Of a DNA stretch of 40,020 nucleotides, positions 1-12,414 are shown one piece after another. Location: the NCBI RefSeq assembly GCF_021742065.1, contig NZ_JAKKIE010000037.1, positions 1-40,020 on the forward strand, written 5' to 3'. The first letter of the stretch is position 1, and every line of letters starts with the position of its first letter. Source of the DNA: Rhizorhapis sp. SPR117 (lineage in GTDB: Bacteria; Pseudomonadota; Alphaproteobacteria; Sphingomonadales; Sphingomonadaceae). Both the position numbers and the translations under genes were made by a program. The notes below the pieces were generated by a model that had not been told where the DNA came from, did no database searches, and saw only the letters and a list, made by a program, of their open reading frames with translations.

Positions 1-190
1 GCCTGCCGACCTAGCATTGTTCATCTCCTCAAAGAGGCGTGAATCAATGAGGTGGATTACAGTTCCGGGTGACTAGCATCGGACATATCGTTACGGAAAT
101 CGAATTAAGGTGTGACATGCCCTTGTTATTGGCGTAGAATTACGCAGTTAAGTCACCTGGAGGGCCAGGCTGATTATGTAGGGGAGCGAA
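1..190. other. Leader region without a recognisable gene
   Basis: I see no convincing coding region here; overlapping reading frames look like shadows of the downstream gene. A short inverted repeat (GCGTA...TACGC, about 132-145) precedes the gene at 191. That gene has a good ribosome-binding site (GGGGAG, about 181-186). Confidence 0.5.
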
Positions 191-754
191 ATGGGAAAAA
201 TACTCGAAAATTTAAATCTCACGATGATCGCGGGGCTTATTCTCGCACTGATTATCATATTCACAGTGCCGGCCAATGCCGAAATGGTTCAGGGCATTAT
301 GCGCTGGCTACACCTGTTTTTCGGGATCACCTGGATCGGCTTGCTCTATTATTTCAATTTCGTCCAAATTCCGACCATGCCCAAGGTTCCCGCCGAACTG
401 AAGCCGGGCATATCCAAATTCATCGCGCCAAGCGCCCTGTTCTATTTTCGCTGGGCGGCGGCATTCACAGTGTTGACCGGCCTGATTGTCGCCTATCTGG
501 CGGGCTATGCCCATGAATCGCTGACGTTGCAGGATCCCTATCGTCTGATCGGCATCGGCATGTGGTTGGGCCTGATCATGGCATTCAACGTCTGGTTCGT
601 GATCTGGCCAAACCAGAAGCGCGCACTTGGGCTTGTCGAAGCTGACGATGCATCCAAGGCGAAGTCGGCCCGAACCGCGATGTTGTTTTCGCGCACCAAC
701 ACGTTGCTGTCGATCGCAATGCTGTACTGCATGATCAACTTCAACGGCGGCTGA
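191..754 (+). CDS. Urate_ox_N-like (PuuD-type) integral membrane protein
   Basis: A 187-residue membrane protein with about five hydrophobic segments (roughly residues 11-30, 38-60, 81-106, 118-139 and 163-183). The His-rich, Trp-rich second segment (WLHLFFGITWIG) resembles the membrane domain of PuuD-type urate hydroxylases (Urate_ox_N). Full-length PuuD proteins are about twice as long and carry a C-terminal cytochrome c domain. That domain is missing here, so a urate oxidase role should not be assumed. The start is supported by GGGGAG a few bases upstream. A strong hairpin terminator follows 24 bases after the stop, so it is probably a single-gene unit. No purine-catabolism genes lie nearby. 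I am confident it is a real membrane protein and less sure of the family. Confidence 0.75.
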   Translation: MGKILENLNLTMIAGLILALIIIFTVPANAEMVQGIMRWLHLFFGITWIGLLYYFNFVQIPTMPKVPAELKPGISKFIAPSALFYFRWAAAFTVLTGLIVAYLAGYAHESLTLQDPYRLIGIGMWLGLIMAFNVWFVIWPNQKRALGLVEADDASKAKSARTAMLFSRTNTLLSIAMLYCMINFNGG

Positions 755-777
755 AACCGATACAGAGTGCTAACGGA

Positions 778-800
778 GAAGGGGCCTTTTGGGCCCCTTC
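778..800 (+). terminator. Rho-independent terminator
   Basis: A nine-base GC-rich stem (GAAGGGGCC / GGCCCCTTC) closes a five-base loop and is followed by TTTAT. It lies just after the PuuD-like gene and ends that transcript. Reading frames that start upstream of it for the next gene are therefore unlikely. Confidence 0.85.
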
Positions 801-910
801 TTTATGGACATGAGCATGTGTGCCAAGACCTGATCAGAGCAAAGCCTGACTGTGCCAATCCAAAGCAAATGCCCTTCGACAAAACCGCCAGGAATGATTA
901 TCTCGCCCTT

Positions 911-1315
911 ATGAATGCGCTGACCGACCTGTTCGACGAATATGAATTCCTGGAAGCCGACGACCGCTACCGGTTACTGATAGATCTGGGCAAAGGGCTG
1001 GAACCCATGCCTGACGCGCTGAAGACCGATGCGACACTGGTGCGCGGTTGTTCGGCTGCCGTATGGGTCTACCCGACCGTTCGTGATGATGGCGCGCTGC
1101 ATTTCATGGCCGACAGCAATGCCGCCATTACCAAGGGAATCATCGCACTGGTGCTACTTGCCGTGCAGGATCGGCAACCTGAGGAAATCCTGAGCACGGA
1201 TATTGCAAAGGCGCTCGCGCCGTTCGACCTCAAGAACCAGCTCAGTTCGAACCGGACGCAGGGCATCCCCAATATGATTGCCCTGATCCGAGCTACAGCG
1301 AAACGGTTTGCATAA
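911..1315 (+). CDS. sufE: SufE family Fe-S cluster assembly protein
   Basis: A 134-residue SufE-like protein. SufE takes the persulfide sulfur from the cysteine desulfurase SufS and passes it to the SufBCD scaffold in the cytoplasm. The characteristic active-site segment LVRGCSAAVWV is present with the acceptor cysteine at about residue 47, after the conserved N-terminal helix (RYRLLIDLGKGLEPMP). I chose the ATG at 911 because the protein then begins as family members do (short lead, then DLFDEYEFLEADDRYR). AGGA lies about 17 bases upstream, which is rather far. An in-frame ATG at 869 is an alternative; frames from 767 overlap the terminator. No other suf genes are in the window. It is convergent with the sdh operon, separated by a repeat mosaic. 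Confidence 0.85.
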   Translation: MNALTDLFDEYEFLEADDRYRLLIDLGKGLEPMPDALKTDATLVRGCSAAVWVYPTVRDDGALHFMADSNAAITKGIIALVLLAVQDRQPEEILSTDIAKALAPFDLKNQLSSNRTQGIPNMIALIRATAKRFA

Positions 1316-1327
1316 ACCGCCGCCCCG

Positions 1328-1434
1328 CTAGAGCATCGTGCGGAAAAGTGGGAACCGGTTTTCCGCAATAAACGATGCGACAACAAAAGCTTAGAGCGGG
1401 CGGGGTGATTCAGATTTCACGCTGCCCGCTCTAG
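1328..1434. repeat. Dispersed palindromic repeat, copy A
   Basis: About 105 bp made of two nested hairpins. The first has outer arms GCATCGT/ACGATGC around GCGGAAAA/TTTTCCGC. The second is GAGCGGGC...GCCCGCTC. The ends are CTAGAG/CTCTAG. The reverse complement of 28879-28981 matches it at more than 90 percent by eye, so this is a dispersed element and not only a terminator. It lies between the convergent sufE and sdh transcription units. Confidence 0.85.
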
Positions 1435-1435
1435 A

Positions 1436-1479
1436 GTGATTTCGAAGTAGGTGGAATCACCTGCTGACTCGGAAATCAC
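1436..1479. repeat. Second palindromic element adjoining copy A
   Basis: An imperfect 44-bp palindrome with outer arms GTGATTTC/GAAATCAC and inner arms AGTAGGTG/CACCTGCT (7 of 8 paired) around a GAAT loop. It abuts repeat copy A but is absent next to copy B, so the region is a mosaic of repeat modules. It could also serve as the end of the minus-strand sdh transcript. Confidence 0.7.
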
Positions 1480-1497
1480 GGAAAACAAAGGATGACT

Positions 1498-1737
1498 CTA
1501 GCTGATTTCAGCCTCATCGACGATGGGGCGGCTTTCCCTTGTCCCGCGCATACGGCTGTCAGGATCATCTGGATCAGCACTTATGACGACGTAATCGTCA
1601 TGGACCTCCAGTAGCGTCCCAACAAATGGAAAATCGCTCAGACTGCCGGTCACCCGGTAACTGACCACATCGCCCACCTTGAATGTGGCTTCGTCGAAAT
1701 TGAATTCGAAAGGGCAGCTTTCTCCCATACCTTGCAT
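1498..1737 (-). CDS. Small conserved-looking protein after sdhA (function unknown)
   Basis: A 79-residue acidic protein. The central part (FKVGDVVSYRVTG...VGTLLEVHDDYVVIS) looks like a small beta-barrel of the SH3/KOW kind, which is my inference from its alternating hydrophobic pattern. The start at 1737 is well supported by GGAGAGAAGCG directly upstream. Longer in-frame starts overlap sdhA and are not needed. It lies 58 bases downstream of sdhA on the same strand, with a perfect 12-bp palindrome in the gap, and is probably the last gene of the sdh transcript. It has no Fe-S cysteine motifs and is not sdhB. I do not recognise a named family. Confidence 0.7.
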   Translation of the reverse strand: MQGMGESCPFEFNFDEATFKVGDVVSYRVTGSLSDFPFVGTLLEVHDDYVVISADPDDPDSRMRGTRESRPIVDEAEIS

Positions 1738-1763
1738 CGCTTCTCTCCTCAGCGAATGGCGGA

Positions 1764-1789
1764 CCCCTCTCCCGTGGACGGGAGAGGGG
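1764..1789. repeat. Perfect 12-bp palindrome between sdhA and the small gene
   Basis: Arms CCCCTCTCCCGT and ACGGGAGAGGGG enclose a two-base loop. No T-run follows on the minus strand, so it is not a standard terminator. It may stabilise or attenuate the sdh message, or be one more dispersed palindromic repeat. Confidence 0.7.
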
Positions 1790-1795
1790 ATGGAA

Positions 1796-3598
1796 TCAGT
1801 AAACCCGTGCCTTTGGTTTAATATACTCCGCCTCGTCGGTGAGTGTATAATCGTGAACAGGACGGTAGTCGAGGGTGACATTGCCGCCTGAGCCGCCCCA
1901 GCCTTCAAACCAGCTGACGGTGTGCTTCATCCAGTTCGCATCATCGCGATCGGGGAAGTCCTCATGCGCGTGCGCGCCGCGCGATTCCTTGCGGTTGTTG
2001 GCGCTCTCGATCGTGCAGATAGCCTGAGCCATCAGATTATCCAGTTCCAGTGTTTCGACAAGATCGGTATTCCAGATCAGCGAACGATCCGACACGGAAA
2101 TGTCCTGCATCCGCTTGTTGACCTTCTGCATCAATGCGACGCCTTCGGATAACAATGCGGAATCGCGGAACACGGCGGCATGCTTCTGCATCGTGCGTTG
2201 CATGTCGAGACGCACTTCTGCCGTCGGAGACCCGCCTTTGGCATTGCGGAACTTGTCGAGACGGCCAAGCGCGAAGTCTGCGGAATCGGCCGCCAGCGGC
2301 TTTTGCGCCGTGCCGGGCTTGATCGTTTCCTTCAGGTGCAGGCCAGTCGCGCGACCAAAAACCACAAGATCGATCAGCGAGTTGGAACCAAGACGGTTAG
2401 CGCCATGAACGGAAACGCAAGCCGCTTCACCGACCGCATAGAGACCCGGCACTACAACCTCTGGATCGCCGTCCTTCTTTGTGACGACCTGGCCATGATA
2501 ATTACAGGGGATGCCACCCATATTGTAATGCACCGTCGGACAGACCGGCAACGGTTGACGGGTGAGGTCGACGCCCGCGAAAATCTTGCCGCTTTCGGTA
2601 ATGCCTGGAAGACGCTCGGCCAGAATTTTCGGATCGATATGGTCAAGGTGCAGGTAGATATAGTCCTTGTTCGGACCAACGCCGCGTCCTTCGCGCATCT
2701 CCATCGCCATCGACCGCGACACCACATCGCGGCTGGCGAGATCCTTGGCCGACGGGGCATAACGCTCCATGAAGCGCTCGCCTTCGGAGTTGGTCAGATA
2801 GCCGCCCTCACCGCGTGCGCCCTCTGTAATAAGCACGCCCGCGCCATAAATGCCGGTCGGGTGGAACTGGACGAACTCAAGGTCCTGAAGCGGAAGCCCG
2901 GCGCGCAATACCATACCGCCGCCATCGCCGGTGCAGGTATGGGCGGAAGTGGCGGAGAAATAGGCTCGACCATAGCCGCCTGTCGCCAGCACGACGGCGT
3001 GGCTGCGGAAACGGTGGATGGAGCCATCCTCCATACAGAGCGCAATCACGCCCCGGCACTCGCCGTCTTCCATGATCAGGTCGATGGCGAAATATTCAAT
3101 GTAGAAGTCCGCGTCATACTTCAGGCTCTGCTGATAGAGCGCGTGAAGCATCGCGTGGCCCGTGCGGTCGGCGGCGGCGCAAGTGCGCTGCACGGGCGGG
3201 CCTGCACCCATATTCTGCATATGGCCGCCAAACGGACGCTGGTAGATGGTGCCCTCTGCATTGCGACTGAACGGTACGCCGGCATGTTCGAGTTCATAAA
3301 CCGCCGCTGGCGCTTCACGCACCATATATTCGATCGCGTCCTGGTCACCAAGCCAGTCCGACCCCTTCACGGTGTCGTACATATGCCAGGTCCAATGGTC
3401 GGGGCTGTTATTGCCAAGGCTGGCAGCGATACCGCCCTGCGCCGCTACGGTGTGGCTGCGGGTAGGGAACACCTTGGTTATACAGGCGGTTTTCAAGCCC
3501 GCTTCAGCACTGCCCATAGTCGCGCGCAGGCCCGAACCACCCGCGCCTACGACGACCGTGTCATAAATATGGTCGATGATCTTGTAAGCATTTGACAT
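1796..3598 (-). CDS. sdhA: Succinate dehydrogenase flavoprotein subunit
   Basis: A 600-residue SdhA of normal length. It oxidises succinate to fumarate on the cytoplasmic face of the membrane as part of respiratory complex II. Visible signatures are the FAD-binding glycine motif (VVGAGGSG, residues 16-23), the segment with the covalent flavin-linking histidine ([10 protein letters not shown], His49), the substrate-site segments [10 protein letters not shown] and [10 protein letters not shown], and the C-terminal FAD segment [14 protein letters not shown]. Its ATG overlaps the sdhD stop by one base (TAATG on the minus strand), so translation is coupled. The usual partner sdhB does not follow; a small SH3-like gene does. 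Confidence 0.98.
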   Translation of the reverse strand: MSNAYKIIDHIYDTVVVGAGGSGLRATMGSAEAGLKTACITKVFPTRSHTVAAQGGIAASLGNNSPDHWTWHMYDTVKGSDWLGDQDAIEYMVREAPAAVYELEHAGVPFSRNAEGTIYQRPFGGHMQNMGAGPPVQRTCAAADRTGHAMLHALYQQSLKYDADFYIEYFAIDLIMEDGECRGVIALCMEDGSIHRFRSHAVVLATGGYGRAYFSATSAHTCTGDGGGMVLRAGLPLQDLEFVQFHPTGIYGAGVLITEGARGEGGYLTNSEGERFMERYAPSAKDLASRDVVSRSMAMEMREGRGVGPNKDYIYLHLDHIDPKILAERLPGITESGKIFAGVDLTRQPLPVCPTVHYNMGGIPCNYHGQVVTKKDGDPEVVVPGLYAVGEAACVSVHGANRLGSNSLIDLVVFGRATGLHLKETIKPGTAQKPLAADSADFALGRLDKFRNAKGGSPTAEVRLDMQRTMQKHAAVFRDSALLSEGVALMQKVNKRMQDISVSDRSLIWNTDLVETLELDNLMAQAICTIESANNRKESRGAHAHEDFPDRDDANWMKHTVSWFEGWGGSGGNVTLDYRPVHDYTLTDEAEYIKPKARVY

Positions 3599-3987
3599 TA
3601 TGCCGTAGCCCCCGAAAATGCGATCTTTGCAACGGCGAACAGGCCAAGTGCGGCTCCGCCGATGGCGTAGAAATTGAGAAGCAGGATCGCGCCGAATTTC
3701 AGCGCATCATCATGCACATAATCCTCGATCATCACCTGCAGACCAAGCCGTAGGTGATAAAAAATGCTGATCAACATCAACATCAGAGGTACGGCAACCA
3801 GCGGTTCAGCGACCCACGCAGTAACCTGCGCATATTCTAATCCCGGCAAGCGCATGACACTGAAGATCAGCCAGGGGACAAGGATGAGATTGCCGACCGC
3901 GGTAATCCGCTGATTGATCCAGTGATGCGAGCCCGCGCGCGCGGAACCCAGGCCACGAACGCGGCCAAGCCCAGTGCCTGTGCCCAT
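3598..3987 (-). CDS. sdhD: Succinate dehydrogenase membrane anchor subunit D
   Basis: A 129-residue hydrophobic anchor with three likely membrane helices (about residues 27-46, 62-82 and 98-122). The segment [15 protein letters not shown] at about 77-91 holds the His expected to help bind heme b and the Asp-Tyr pair typical of the quinone site. I chose the ATG at 3987 because it overlaps the sdhC stop by one base (TGATG) and gives the standard N-terminus ([18 protein letters not shown]). A longer frame runs back into sdhC and is spurious. It lies between sdhC and sdhA with one-base overlaps on both sides. Confidence 0.95.
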   Translation of the reverse strand: MGTGTGLGRVRGLGSARAGSHHWINQRITAVGNLILVPWLIFSVMRLPGLEYAQVTAWVAEPLVAVPLMLMLISIFYHLRLGLQVMIEDYVHDDALKFGAILLLNFYAIGGAALGLFAVAKIAFSGATA

Positions 3988-4382
3988 CAGATGCTCCTCG
4001 AAAAGATGTAAAGCCAGAGCGCGCCCGTCGCTGCAATCGCGGCGAAAGGAATGATGAGCGCCCACATTTTGTTGGTCTTGAGTTCATAGCCAGCGCCAGT
4101 GTCGAGCACGAAATGGCGCAGACCCGAAAAAAGATGCTGAAAAAAAGCCCAGGTCAGACCAATCATAACGATATACCCTGGAATGGACGTCGCACAGGTC
4201 ACGAACTGGTCATAGGCTTCCTTGCCCGACGCAGCAGCCAGCAACCACCAGACAAGGCCCATTGCCCCCACAACCGCCAAACCGTCGCCGGTTACGCGGT
4301 GCAAAATGGAAACCAGCATGTGCGGTCCCCATTTCCAGATGCTCAAATGCGGCGAAAGTGGGCGATTATGCGGTCGCGCCAT
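3987..4382 (-). CDS. sdhC: Succinate dehydrogenase cytochrome b556 subunit
   Basis: A 131-residue cytochrome b subunit of complex II with three membrane helices. It carries the family signatures HRVTG (residues 28-32, quinone-site region) and HLFSGLRHFVLD (about 83-94, containing the heme-ligand histidine). The N-terminus (ARPHNRPLSPHLSIWKW) is typical of alphaproteobacterial SdhC. The start is supported by AGGGG about nine bases upstream on the minus strand. It is the first gene of the sdhCDA unit, and the promoter must lie in the 242-bp gap shared with the divergent receptor gene. Confidence 0.97.
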   Translation of the reverse strand: MARPHNRPLSPHLSIWKWGPHMLVSILHRVTGDGLAVVGAMGLVWWLLAAASGKEAYDQFVTCATSIPGYIVMIGLTWAFFQHLFSGLRHFVLDTGAGYELKTNKMWALIIPFAAIAATGALWLYIFSRSI

Positions 4383-4624
4383 TATTATACCCCTGTTTCC
4401 ATCTCGAATCCCGGCCCGTTTAGCGCAAAGTCTACAACATGCAAATGGCTGGAAGCGATGCCGGGGACATATACGCCTCCTTCAAAATACACACAGTTTT
4501 TCTCCAAGCCGCCCGCAAAATAGCAATGTATCATAAGGGATGATTAACCATCTGCCGATATAGCTTGCTGGGGATAGCGCATTTGCGCCCAGAACAGGGT
4601 CAGTATATTGGAAGGCTGTATATC

Positions 4625-5959
4625 ATGCCACACCGGATGAAATCCGACGTCGCCATGCAAGAGCGAGTGAAGGACTACGACCCTGACGGCACTCTGCGTG
4701 AATATGCACGCGAGATTTTCGACCTTTTCGACGACGACGGCCTAAAAGCATCCACTGTTTTCTGGCAGGTCCTCGCCGAGCGCACTAACCTGAAGCACAT
4801 TTCGACGCAGGAACAAGCGCATAAGTCGATCCAAGACGGGGTGATATACGCCAAGAAGAAATATCTCGATTTCGCAAGTGAAGGCTGGGCAGACATGGCG
4901 CGGCGTTTCGCCCGCTTTGCGCTTAGAAAAAACATTCCCCTGCGTACCGTTCTGGCGTGCCTTTCCATTGCACATGAATATACGATGCAGGAAATCGTAG
5001 CCCAGAACAGCGATGATCCAGCACGCATGTGCCGCCTGGCCAATGCCGTGTTGCGGATATCCATTATCGAGGCAGAGATCATGTGTTCCATTCTCTCTGA
5101 CGACCGGGCCGAACATGAACAGGAATTGCGGCATCATAACAGCGCCCTCTTTCAACAAAAAATCGCCAGCGAAGTCGATGGTGCTTCAAAATTGGGCGAA
5201 GGCTTGCGCGAACAGGCAAAGGATGCTTCCGCCGCAACGCGCGGTATGCTGGGCAAAGCATCCGAAGTAGCCGCCGCTGCCGAACAATCCGCCCTTGCCA
5301 TGCGTGAGGCGGCACAGACTTCCGCTGGTCTGATCCGCGCCATCGAAGATGCTCGCAACGAAGTGGAAAGCGCCGCCGAAGTTGCCATGCGCGCATCCAA
5401 TCAGGCGCGCGATGCCGTGACCATGTCGGCAACGTTATCGGAACACGCCCAATCGATCGAATCCATTCTGGGCCTGATCCGCGACATTGCCGGGCAGACG
5501 AATTTGCTGGCTCTCAACGCCACAATCGAAGCCGCCAGAGCGGGCGATGCCGGGCGCGGATTTGCTGTCGTTGCACAGGAGGTCAAAAGCCTCGCCAACC
5601 AGACAGCCCGCGCCACCGATGACATTGCTGCCAAGATCAGCACCATTCAATCCGCAACGCAGCTATCGGTCGATACCAATGAACGCATTCGCGAAACCGT
5701 GAACGAAGTTCAAGCCTCGGCCAACCGTATCCGGCAGGCGATGGATGCACAGGCACAGACCGTCACCATGATTACGGCAGCCGTCGATGAAACAGCGCTG
5801 GCCGCCGACTCGATGTCTGCGACCATTTCCGCAATCAGGCAGGATACGGATGTGGTCGCATCGGAAATCGACGAACTGGAACGCGGTTTCAGCAGCGTGG
5901 AGGACAAGCTTAGCAGTCTGCGCGAAGCATCGGCCGAATTCAGCAAGCGCGTCGCCTGA
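4625..5959 (+). CDS. Soluble methyl-accepting chemotaxis-type receptor with globin-like sensor domain
   Basis: A 444-residue cytoplasmic receptor without membrane segments. Residues about 15-165 are helical and resemble the protoglobin sensor domain of globin-coupled receptors. Residues about 180-440 are the coiled-coil signalling domain, with the highly conserved hairpin tip at about 285-325 (segments [18 protein letters not shown] and [11 protein letters not shown]), where CheA/CheW bind in this family. If residues 96-106 ([11 protein letters not shown]) are aligned with the usual proximal-histidine segment, the heme-binding His is replaced by Ala99, so heme binding is doubtful; this is inference. 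The start follows GGAAGG by nine bases. No other che genes are in the window. It is divergent from sdhC. Confidence 0.85.
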   Translation: MPHRMKSDVAMQERVKDYDPDGTLREYAREIFDLFDDDGLKASTVFWQVLAERTNLKHISTQEQAHKSIQDGVIYAKKKYLDFASEGWADMARRFARFALRKNIPLRTVLACLSIAHEYTMQEIVAQNSDDPARMCRLANAVLRISIIEAEIMCSILSDDRAEHEQELRHHNSALFQQKIASEVDGASKLGEGLREQAKDASAATRGMLGKASEVAAAAEQSALAMREAAQTSAGLIRAIEDARNEVESAAEVAMRASNQARDAVTMSATLSEHAQSIESILGLIRDIAGQTNLLALNATIEAARAGDAGRGFAVVAQEVKSLANQTARATDDIAAKISTIQSATQLSVDTNERIRETVNEVQASANRIRQAMDAQAQTVTMITAAVDETALAADSMSATISAIRQDTDVVASEIDELERGFSSVEDKLSSLREASAEFSKRVA

Positions 5960-6000
5960 TGGGGCTTTGATATTATATCCCGCTCCGTTAATCGGGGCGA

Positions 6001-6996
6001 ATGCCAATGCAAAGACAAAATAGCGAAAGCTGGAAGCTGACGCTGCCCTGCACACGTGCGGAGGCAGATGCACTCGCGCTCGAGATTGAACCGCTGGCGC
6101 TGATGCATCCGCCGCCAGCGCTCATGACCAGCGAACCCGATGAAAGCCGCCCAAATGAGTGGCGGTTGGAGGCCTATTTCGAGGGCAAACCCAATACCGC
6201 CACCATCCGGGCAATTTGCGCGCTGGTGCCAAGCGCCCGGAATACGAAGCCAACGCTCGAAAAACTGCCCGATGAAGATTGGGTGACGCTAAGTCAGCGA
6301 GGCCTGGAACCCGTGATTGCCGGACGCTTCTTTGTGCATAATATGCCCGATGACGTCGTGCCGGAAGGAAGGAAAGCGTTTCTGATCGGCGCGGGTCAGG
6401 CCTTTGGCACTGGACAGCATGAAACCACCAAAGGATGCCTGCTGATGCTCGACCGGATGAGGCGGCTGGGCGGACGTTTTGACACAATCTGCGATATTGG
6501 CACCGGTACAGGCATCCTCGCCTTTGCCGCCATGCATTTATGGCCGCGTGCTTACGCCACGGCATCCGATATTGATCCCGTCGCTGTCGCAGTCACCGCC
6601 GAAAATGCTGAGGTAAATGATGTTCCTTTGGGCCTGGGTCCGGGTAAAGTTGCGCTTGTCACAGCGGCGGGAGCCGATCATCCTGTCATCGCGCGGCGAG
6701 CGCCCCATGATTTGGTTATCGCCAATATCCTGGCGGGACCGCTGATCGAACTTGCACCATCGCTTGCCGCGATCTTGCCGGTGGGAGGCACATTGATCCT
6801 GGCGGGACTGCTGGATTCCCAGACCGATCGCGTAGTCGCGGCATATCGGCGGGAGGGGCTGCGTCTTGCCGACCGGATCGACAATGGTCAATGGCCGACC
6901 CTGCGCCTGCGCAAGCGCAAAACCATTGGGTGGAAGCGGCCAAAGCGGTTAAGGATTGGACATAACGGCGAAGCGCCCGGTTTTGGGAGTTGGTAA
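6001..6996 (+). CDS. prmA: Ribosomal protein L11 methyltransferase
   Basis: A 331-residue PrmA-type enzyme, slightly longer than the roughly 290 residues of the E. coli protein. It uses S-adenosylmethionine to trimethylate amino groups of ribosomal protein L11. Seen in the sequence are an N-terminal substrate-recognition region (residues 1-125), the family-specific segment AFGTGQHETT (134-143), the SAM motif I CDIGTGTGILAF (164-175) and the NILAGPLIELAP segment (about 242-253) in the NPPY position. The start is either 6001 or the ATG at 6007; neither has a strong ribosome-binding site. The C-terminus is basic (KRKTIGWKRPKRLRIG). It stands 41 bases after the receptor gene on the same strand. 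Confidence 0.93.
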   Translation: MPMQRQNSESWKLTLPCTRAEADALALEIEPLALMHPPPALMTSEPDESRPNEWRLEAYFEGKPNTATIRAICALVPSARNTKPTLEKLPDEDWVTLSQRGLEPVIAGRFFVHNMPDDVVPEGRKAFLIGAGQAFGTGQHETTKGCLLMLDRMRRLGGRFDTICDIGTGTGILAFAAMHLWPRAYATASDIDPVAVAVTAENAEVNDVPLGLGPGKVALVTAAGADHPVIARRAPHDLVIANILAGPLIELAPSLAAILPVGGTLILAGLLDSQTDRVVAAYRREGLRLADRIDNGQWPTLRLRKRKTIGWKRPKRLRIGHNGEAPGFGSW

Positions 6997-7064
6997 CCAA
7001 GACACAACCTTCGGACCGCTTTCCTATGACATAGCCCCGAACGCCATGAGCAATAGCATCGTCC

Positions 7065-7805
7065 ATGTCCATGTTGAATGCAGTCCGGATCACTCCTTAT
7101 TCAACCATAGGCAAGGCCGTGGGCCGTTTCATTGTCCGCGCACTGATTATCGCACTGGCTCTGATTGCTCTCTATCTGGGGCTGGCATTGGCCGGATCAC
7201 TCCTGCCGGCCAACAATGGCTGGATCGAACCACGTCAGGGTGTCCAGATCTTTGTCTACAGCAATGGCACCCACACAGGCATTGTTGTGCCAACGGTCAA
7301 CGATGTGCAGGACTGGCGCGCAGTGGTGAAGCCCGAACATCTTTCTGATCCGCGATATGGAAAATCCGATCATCTCCTCTTCGGTTGGGGCGAACGGAAT
7401 TTTTACCTCATGACGCCGACCTGGTCCGATGTCCGGATTTCCGTTGCTGCCAAGTCTCTGTTCTTCAGCAGACGTACACTGCTTCATCTCGACTATATCC
7501 ACAGTCCAGTGCCGGGGCCGAATATGCGCCCCGTCACGATCAGCAAGGCACAATATGTCCGGCTGGTCCAGCAGATCGAAGGATTTTTCAGACGGGATGA
7601 GAAAGGCAACACGCTGCCCGTCAAAGGCTATGGACCGGCGGACAAATTTTATGAATCAAACGGCCATTACAATGTGATGCAGACTTGTAATAACTGGACC
7701 GGCGCGCAGCTCCGCAGCATAGGCGTACGGGTGGGCATATGGACGCCGTTCAGCCAGAGCGTCATGTGGTGGTTTGCCAATCCATCCGGCAGAGTCCGGC
7801 AATAA
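7065..7805 (+). CDS. DUF2459 / TIGR02117 family membrane-anchored protein
   Basis: A 246-residue protein with one N-terminal membrane helix (about residues 23-46) followed by a periplasmic-type domain. Family-like segments are the post-anchor strand with YSNGTHTGIVVP (about 65-76), the middle GWGERNFYL, and TCNNWTGAQLR near the C-terminus, with Cys and His residues suggesting a cysteine-peptidase-like fold (inference). The family has no established function; its historical name refers only to occurrence near urease genes, and no urease gene is here. Starts at 7065 and 7071 are both possible, and the ribosome-binding site is weak. It is convergent with the PilZ gene, with stops adjacent (7805/7806). 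Confidence 0.8.
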   Translation: MSMLNAVRITPYSTIGKAVGRFIVRALIIALALIALYLGLALAGSLLPANNGWIEPRQGVQIFVYSNGTHTGIVVPTVNDVQDWRAVVKPEHLSDPRYGKSDHLLFGWGERNFYLMTPTWSDVRISVAAKSLFFSRRTLLHLDYIHSPVPGPNMRPVTISKAQYVRLVQQIEGFFRRDEKGNTLPVKGYGPADKFYESNGHYNVMQTCNNWTGAQLRSIGVRVGIWTPFSQSVMWWFANPSGRVRQ

Positions 7806-8462
7806 TCAGGCCCCTGTGATGGCATTGTCCATATTAAGTTGCGCGCTCAACCATTCGACAAGCAACTCGAAGGAAATCGGCCGGACGAAAGATAAGCCTG
7901 CACGACCATTCCGTTGCCAGCGAATCAAGCTTTTACGGTCTTCCAGACCAGTGATCGAGACAACCACTTCATTGCCCGGTTCAATCGGCTCAGGCAATGT
8001 CACTTTCACTCCACCCTGCGACAGATCACACAGATCCACACAATATATCTGCGTGCCGACTTTTATATTCGCACTGCCGTAAACCTCTATCCGTGGCGGC
8101 CGCACGCGCAGGCCTTTCCCGTCGCTCGCGGTCCTCAACATCTCCTGGACATCGACTTCGTTGAAGAAATGCACGCCGATGCAACCGTCACGCATCCATA
8201 CGATTTCGCCGTCAAGCTGCTGGCCCGAGCGGATTTCCAGGCTGATCTTTTCACCCAATTCGTGCGAGGAATAGACATTGGCCATAACCCCGCCCGCGGA
8301 AATATTGCGGATAAGGCAAAGTTCCTGACCATTGGCGGCAGTAAGCTTGGCTACCCAACGGACGGTGACGACCTGCCGCTCGGAATGGCGATGCTCGTCT
8401 TCCGCCTTTACGGGCGCGTCCACGGAAGTCCCATGCAAAGAATGTTGGTTAATCATCGACAT
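7806..8462 (-). CDS. Tandem PilZ-domain protein
   Basis: A 218-residue soluble protein with two PilZ-like domains. The first (about residues 23-110) has both parts of the cyclic-di-GMP-binding signature: RHSER (RxxxR, 25-29) and NISAGG (NxSxxG, 53-58). The second (about 118-205) keeps DLSQGG (146-151) but I cannot find a proper RxxxR before it, so it may be a non-binding partner domain. PilZ proteins act as cyclic-di-GMP effectors controlling motility, adhesion or polysaccharide; the target here is unknown. I prefer the ATG at 8462, which has GAGG about 12 bases upstream; 8456 and 8534 are alternatives. Confidence 0.85.
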   Translation of the reverse strand: MSMINQHSLHGTSVDAPVKAEDEHRHSERQVVTVRWVAKLTAANGQELCLIRNISAGGVMANVYSSHELGEKISLEIRSGQQLDGEIVWMRDGCIGVHFFNEVDVQEMLRTASDGKGLRVRPPRIEVYGSANIKVGTQIYCVDLCDLSQGGVKVTLPEPIEPGNEVVVSITGLEDRKSLIRWQRNGRAGLSFVRPISFELLVEWLSAQLNMDNAITGA

Positions 8463-8602
8463 ATCGGTCGTAAACCTCAGCGGAAAAATGACAGAAGTGC
8501 CTGGTCCTTTTTTCCCACACAGCCAAAAATGCATTGAAAACGTAAATTATGGGTAAATTTCAAACGGATATGTCGCGAAAAAATGACCTGCCGAAGTGGA
8601 GC

Positions 8603-12336
<3,734 letters not shown>

Positions 12337-12414
12337 GGCGGTTCCGCCCAGCCGCAACGACACAAGATTCCCTCAACCGCCAGAAAGGCGACGTCACAAA
12401 GCGCAATGTGCACT

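Noticed and set aside
767..910. Longer N-terminus for SufE starting at 767
   Set aside because: It would be encoded by the terminator hairpin and does not match the start of SufE proteins.
1764..1789. Intrinsic terminator after sdhA
   Set aside because: The hairpin is strong but no T-run follows and the next gene has its own good ribosome-binding site, so I list it as a palindrome only.
2180..3595. 471-codon open frame on the plus strand opposite sdhA
   Set aside because: Antisense shadow of a high-GC conserved gene; composition and lack of motifs show that sdhA is the real gene.
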